Assembly: GCA_018398765.1 (NCBI GenBank)
Contig: JAHBMJ010001039.1
Span: 1-36,713 of the forward strand
Reading direction: 5' to 3'
Origin: Chromera velia
Lineage: Eukaryota; Sar; Chromeraceae
Length of the DNA stretch: 36,713 nt
Below the pieces are notes generated by a model. That model saw only the letters and a program-made list of their open reading frames with translations. It was not told where the DNA came from and ran no database searches. The position numbers and the translations under genes are program-made. How positions within the stretch are numbered: position 1 is the first letter of the stretch; each line of letters begins with the position of its first letter. Positions 32,563 to 36,713 of the stretch are shown here, in pieces.

Positions 32563-33033
32563 TTTTCACTGAGTAATTTAAAGTAATTTAGAGTAATTTA
32601 GCTTAGTAATTTAAAATAATTTAAAGCAATTTAGAGTAATTTAAAGTAATTTAGAATAGTAAAAATCTAAATTACTTTAGTTTACTATTCTAAATTACTT
32701 AAAATTCTAGGCATATCACAGTAAAAAGAAATAAAAAAAAAGTAAACCAGAATTGGCTTAAATTATTTTTATCTTTTTTTTTTTTGTGCAACACCTAAGC
32801 AACACTTGTGTAACACTAAAACAACACTTATGCAATACTCGAACAACAGTTGTTTATCACCTAACATCGTCGGGCGAAAAAAAAAAAAACCTAAGCGAGG
32901 ACGGGCTTCAATTATTTTTTTTTTCTCTGTGATAGGCCTATAGTTAAAATTACTCTAAATTGCTTTAAATTACTTTAAATTTAATACTAAGCTAAATTAC
33001 TCTAAATTACTTTAAATTACTTATCTAAATTAC
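32563..33033. repeat. Second palindrome (foldback), of AGTAATTTA-type units, with nested 22-bp repeat element
   Basis: The left arm (32573-32705) is made of GTAATTTAAA/GTAATTTAGA words at about 10-base spacing and includes an inner dyad AATTTAGAATAGTAAA / TTTACTATTCTAAATT. The right arm (32945-33030) is made of the inverse TCTAAATTAC/TTTAAATTAC words. GAGTAATTTAGCTTAGTA in the left arm pairs with TACTAAGCTAAATTACTC in the right arm. Between the arms lie oligo-A/T tracts and the 22-bp repeat core. Confidence 0.85.
32786..32850 (-). repeat. Second copy of the 22-bp repeat core
   Basis: On the minus strand it reads TGTTGTTCGAGTATTGCATAAG, then TGTTGTTTTAGTGTTACACAAG, then TGTTGCTTAGGTGTTGCAC. 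This is the same 22-base unit as at 3619-3688, flanked again by T and A tracts and by a CGTCGGGCG-oligo(A) end at 32868-32888. Confidence 0.75.
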
Positions 33034-33897
33034 TCAAACTTGCAGGGTAATTAAAAATAGACCCAACAGGTTAAAGTATGAAAGTTAAAATAATTTTTAT
33101 AATTATAGTATAACACATGTGTGTAGAATAAATGATGAACTGAGGGCATAAGATTCTATACAGAAAGTCTGTCACATAGCAGAGACAAGAAACGATCTCC
33201 CCTCAGAGCAGGCCAATCAGTGAGAGATTGGCATGCTTTCACAGAATTCGTCATCCATACATTCATATACATCGCGGCCCATAAAGGCGCCGGACCCGGG
33301 CCGAGCAGACGCGCACCGGCCGCGGGATAATCGATCTGACAATGTGTACATTAATGACATAAAGCTAATAAACTTATATCTCATATAGTTTTTTAATACT
33401 AACTTCGAATCCTAGTTCAAATCTAGGCTTCGAATCTAGCTTCGAATATAGTTTATCAACTTTAACTCTAGCTTTAACTTTTAGAATAACGTGAATTATT
33501 CTCATTAAACATTTAAATATATTTAAAGAAGTAACTTATAAGTTAAAAAGATATTATTCGCATCCTGGCAGTGACCTATGCGATAATGGACCCTATTTGG
33601 GGCTCTCAGATGGCAAAAAAAATAAAAACACTTTGTGCAGCAAAATTAAGCCTATATATAGAATAGTTATGACTTCCTTAACACTTTTAAAGGTTTTTTA
33701 GATGTTTTAACTTATTTAAAAGATTATATATTTGCCTTAAAAAAGCATTAAAAGGGCCTTTTAACTATGGGTGCAAAATAGACATCATAAGGGTAGGAAT
33801 GACCATCAGATAAAAATGTAGTCTAGGGATGTTTCCATGAATTTCAAAATACCAGCACCTGTTAAACATTTGCCGCATGGAATTGTATGCCTAGACA

Positions 33898-34243
33898 TGA
33901 TGTGATAGGTGGTGCTGGTTGGGAGACTAGTAACCGAAAAGGCCTTAGGCTAGACTCACGCCACCTTGGTCGATCATATCAAGAGATTCTGACAATTAAA
34001 AGGGAGATTCACTTACTAGCTCGTCCGTCTATACAAAGAAATCATCGTAACACCTAGACTGATCTAAGGTGAGATGTTTGAAGGAATGCATAGAGCAAGG
34101 TCGAGTGTCAGAAGAAGTGAGTGAGAGACCGGGAGGTCGCTCATTGAACCGTGATGCAAGCTTTCAATCAGAAAAGGGAAGTATGATCAGCTCCACATGA
34201 ATGCATGCGCATAATTAATCGACGATTTGAGACCGCGCTTCGA
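33898..34243. repeat. Left terminal direct repeat of the TRIM/LARD-like element
   Basis: About 346 bases, partner of 35499-35840. Holds the ATTA that the right copy lacks (GACAATTAAAAGGG versus GACAAAAGGG). Confidence 0.78.
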
Positions 34244-34429
34244 TCTCAAAGGCTGTTGCGCAACATGCGGCCCCGGAAAGTTAAAGTTCACGTGCCCTGG
34301 GAAAGCGGTTGTCGTCCAGCCTTATAAAGCCATCGGTGCCGTTATCTCTGGCGTGAATCTCTGTAGCTTTACGGGGATTTCCCTCTCTACAATAGTAGCG
34401 CACTGAGTCCCGCACTGAACCACCAGAGA

Positions 34430-35310
34430 AGGAATTAGTCAAAGAGCTAGAAAAAGTAGGAGAGGAGCTTGTAGCTTTATGTAGATTTCTCTTGCGACAG
34501 CATGCTCTATCTCCAAACTTGTCGAGAAAGAGTAGAAAACTCCTTAAAGTTGGTAAAGGCAGTCGGCCTGTGTTCAAGCAGAAAGCATGTCGTTACTAAA
34601 CCCAAGTTGTTTGAGAAGGAGCGCTGCACCTTGCAGGGGCTTAATCCTTGAGAAGGTGGGCGACCAGTGCGTTAGCAAACACTTTGGAACCAGACCCTTG
34701 TTGTTCGAGAAGAGAGACCACGACCATTAAAAGAGCGAACCTTGACTCGCGCCATCTATGCTTGGAGTGGGCGGGCGACCAGTATCGGTCATCACACTTC
34801 AGAACCAAACCCATGGTAGGCCATCGGAGGTGGCCAAGAAAACCTTCCAGGCGCAGGAAGGGCCAGAGTTGCATACAGCCGGACCAGGTCCTAATGGGGA
34901 GACGTAGGCCCTGGTATACTTTGCTACTCGTGAAGTTGTCATCGAATCTTCACGAGATTGTTTCGATGTGGACCAACAGTTATCTCAACGGATGGAGAAC
35001 AACTACCAGTGGCCCGCAGTGACTTCCGACGCGATTTTATGGTCGGCGTGGAGGGCGTTGAAGGAAGTAGAAGGAAGTAGAGAAGGTCAGAAGCGTCCAG
35101 CAGAGCGTTGGTTAGAGTCTTGCTTGTGGAGCGAGCAGCGTTCAGAGTGTTAAGCTCGGACAGCCGACGTTGGAAGAGGATGGAAGCAAACACTTCGGAA
35201 TCCACCCGAGACCCACGTGGAGGGGTCATCGCAGAAAGTGGTGGAGCGACCAGTGCTTAACGTCGGGGAAGAGAACGCTTCGGAATCTGCCAATCAAAGA
35301 CTGATCTCCA
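34430..35310. repeat. Degenerate internal repeats of the TRIM/LARD-like element
   Basis: The word GCGACCAGT followed by CACTTYRGAAYCMRACCC recurs near 34660-34700, 34768-34812, and in weaker form at 35175-35215 and 35243-35290. A second word, TTGTTYGAGAAGRAG, recurs near 34515, 34607 and 34700. The frames here are broken or short. Confidence 0.5.
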
Positions 35311-35498
35311 TGTATCGCCGCTGATGGCATCACAGATGCAGGAGATACAGAGAGAAGAGGGATCGAGAACGGGCCTACAGTGGAGGGTCCGCGTTCACTC
35401 TGCTGGACTACATCGAGATAAAAGATTTGAGAGAAAGAGGGGGAAGAGAGCAGCCTTTCTGCGGCCCCGTTCTCTCCCGGAAAAGAGCCGGCAACAAA

Positions 35499-35840
35499 TG
35501 ATATGATAGGTGGCGCTGGTCGGGAGACTAGCAATGGAAAAGGCCTCAGACTAGACTTACGTTACCTTAGTCGATCACATCAAGAGATTCTGACAAAAGG
35601 GAGATTCATTCACTAGCTCGTCCGTCTATACAAAGAAATCATCGTAACACCTAAACTGATCTGAGGTGAGACGTTTGAAGGAATGTATAGAGCAAGGTCG
35701 AGTGTCAAAAGAAGTGAGTGAGAGACCAGGAGGTCGCTCATTGAACCATGATGCAAGCTTTCAATCAGAAAAGGGAAGCATGATCAGATCTACACGAATG
35801 CATGCGCATAATTAATCGACGATTTGAGACCGCGCTTCGA
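35499..35840. repeat. Right terminal direct repeat of the TRIM/LARD-like element
   Basis: About 342 bases, partner of 33898-34243. Confidence 0.78.
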
Positions 35841-36713
35841 AGCCCTAATGAATTGGAAGTTGAATTGGGCGTCGAATTGGTAGTACTACCATTTTTTTAC
35901 CGCCAGTAACTCCCAATTTTAAAAAATTGGTACCTAGTCTAGTGAAAGAAGTACATGGATTTTGAAGCTAAAATTTTGTATATAGGCTAAACAGGGGCTC
36001 ACTGGTCTCTAGCCGCAGTCATTAGACTTTAATTCATTACTAGGAATAAATAGGAATGTTCTAGTATGATAAGTTCTCTTCCAACAGCCGAGACAGTCCT
36101 GCTATGCACGTACTGTTTGCTAAGGGACCGACGGTAGACTCTACCGAAATCACCATCTCCAAGATTGGTCAATATGACGGCATGCTCTCACTTCTGGGTA
36201 AGTCAAATAATCGAGCAAAAAGAATGCATGCAAAAAATTCCACTTTTGTGCGATCCGGGTGGGGACGCCGAAAAAAGTGAATAATTAATGTATGCACCTT
36301 CTACGCGCGCATCATTCGCGAGAAGTCACGGGTCTGATTGCATATACAATGGTGCTGACACACCAGAACCGTGCATGCAATATCAGACGGACTGACTCCA
36401 AGAATGCAACATCTGATCAATCGAGAAGCACAGGACAAGGCATGAGAACCGACGCGCGCGACCCCCCTTTCCTCTTTGCTGCTGTCTTTTGTCTATCGCT
36501 TCCAGCAGGTGAATAGTGCACTCAATTGTATAAGCAGGAAAGAACATAAGAAGATCAGTTATCAAAGGAGGGAATGTAACAAAATCAACCAAGAACAGTA
36601 AAAAGAAAGAAAGTCCTTTCATTCCATAATGCGATCAACGAAGGACTCCTCGAACGAGCAATGACATCAGAAAAAACCTTCATGAGAAAACGAAAAGGCC
36701 AACGAAGAAGAAA
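35841..36713. other. Right flank, no certain gene; one exon-like block
   Basis: Short dyads of the type GAATTGGTAGTACTACCAT lie at 35870-35940. At 36089-36185 an exon-like block follows TCCAACAG and ends at GGTAAGTC. It reads MHVLFAKGPTVDSTEITISK and continues for a dozen residues. It may be a gene start or the first codons of an element gag; the evidence is weak. Confidence 0.3.

Larger units (their letters stand above)
33898..35840. mobile_element. Second non-autonomous element with direct terminal repeats (TRIM/LARD-like)
   Basis: Direct repeats of about 346 bases (33898-34243) and 342 bases (35499-35840) enclose about 1255 bases. Both begin TGATRTGATAGGTGG and end GACCGCGCTTCGA, with long identical stretches (ACTAGCTCGTCCGTCTATAC; AATCGACGATTTGAGACCGC). 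One ATTA deletion and many transitions separate them. No pol or gag motif lies inside, and I could not find an exact target duplication, so the outer edges may be off by a few bases. The direct arrangement favours LTRs; a segmental duplication is the alternative. Confidence 0.7.

Overview
This is a nuclear eukaryotic window. Two long genes are split into many short exons with GT-AG introns whose 3' ends are mostly TGCAG. Introns and flanks are rich in simple repeats, and the last 15 kb is full of decayed transposable elements. The species cannot be fixed from the sequence. An ARMC2-type gene, whose known relatives build the axonemes of motile cilia, argues for a lineage with a flagellate stage. 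The intron style and repeats would fit a protist or alga, but that is inference.

Layout. Positions 1-1289 hold the last two exons of a gene that enters from the left (unidentified, TPR-like tail). Positions 1290-3918 are AT-rich and intergenic; they hold a 54-bp tandem repeat and a small element with oligo-A/T arms around a 22-bp repeat. Positions 3919-12658 on the minus strand carry an ARMC2-like armadillo gene. I could chain 16 exons with matching phases into about 1102 codons, ending in an unexpected C2H2 zinc finger. Positions 13232-20343 on the plus strand carry a spen-family RNA-binding gene, 15 exons and about 718 codons, with three RRMs and a C-terminal SPOC domain, the architecture of plant FPA and animal RBM15/SPEN relatives. 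The two genes are head to head across about 570-610 bp, which probably holds both promoters.

From 21.3 kb on, base composition drops and repeats take over. There is a large palindrome built of TAGAAATC-like units (22.09-22.51 kb). A complete non-autonomous LTR element follows (22712-25182, 321-bp LTRs, 5-bp target duplication AACTC). It carries only a broken gag-like reading frame on the minus strand, so it is of TR-GAG type. Next come a decayed Ty1/copia reverse transcriptase-RNase H remnant (25.5-27.06 kb) ending in a 67-bp tandem duplication, and a long stretch with no recognisable gene (27.1-32.5 kb). A second palindrome built of AGTAATTTA units (32.56-33.03 kb) has a second copy of the 22-bp repeat element nested inside it. 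A second non-autonomous LTR pair lies at 33.9-35.84 kb. The final 0.9 kb holds only one weak exon-like block.

The two intact genes are not obviously in one pathway: one is a ciliary structural or assembly factor, the other a nuclear RNA-processing regulator. The points most worth a second look are the zinc-finger extension of ARMC2, a frame-shifting exon-like block and a stop-forming donor inside the SPOC part of the spen gene, tetranucleotide repeats that start at splice donors, the two palindromes, the shared 22-bp repeat element, and LTR copies whose differences look to be all transitions. All exon boundaries are my manual reading and need transcript support.
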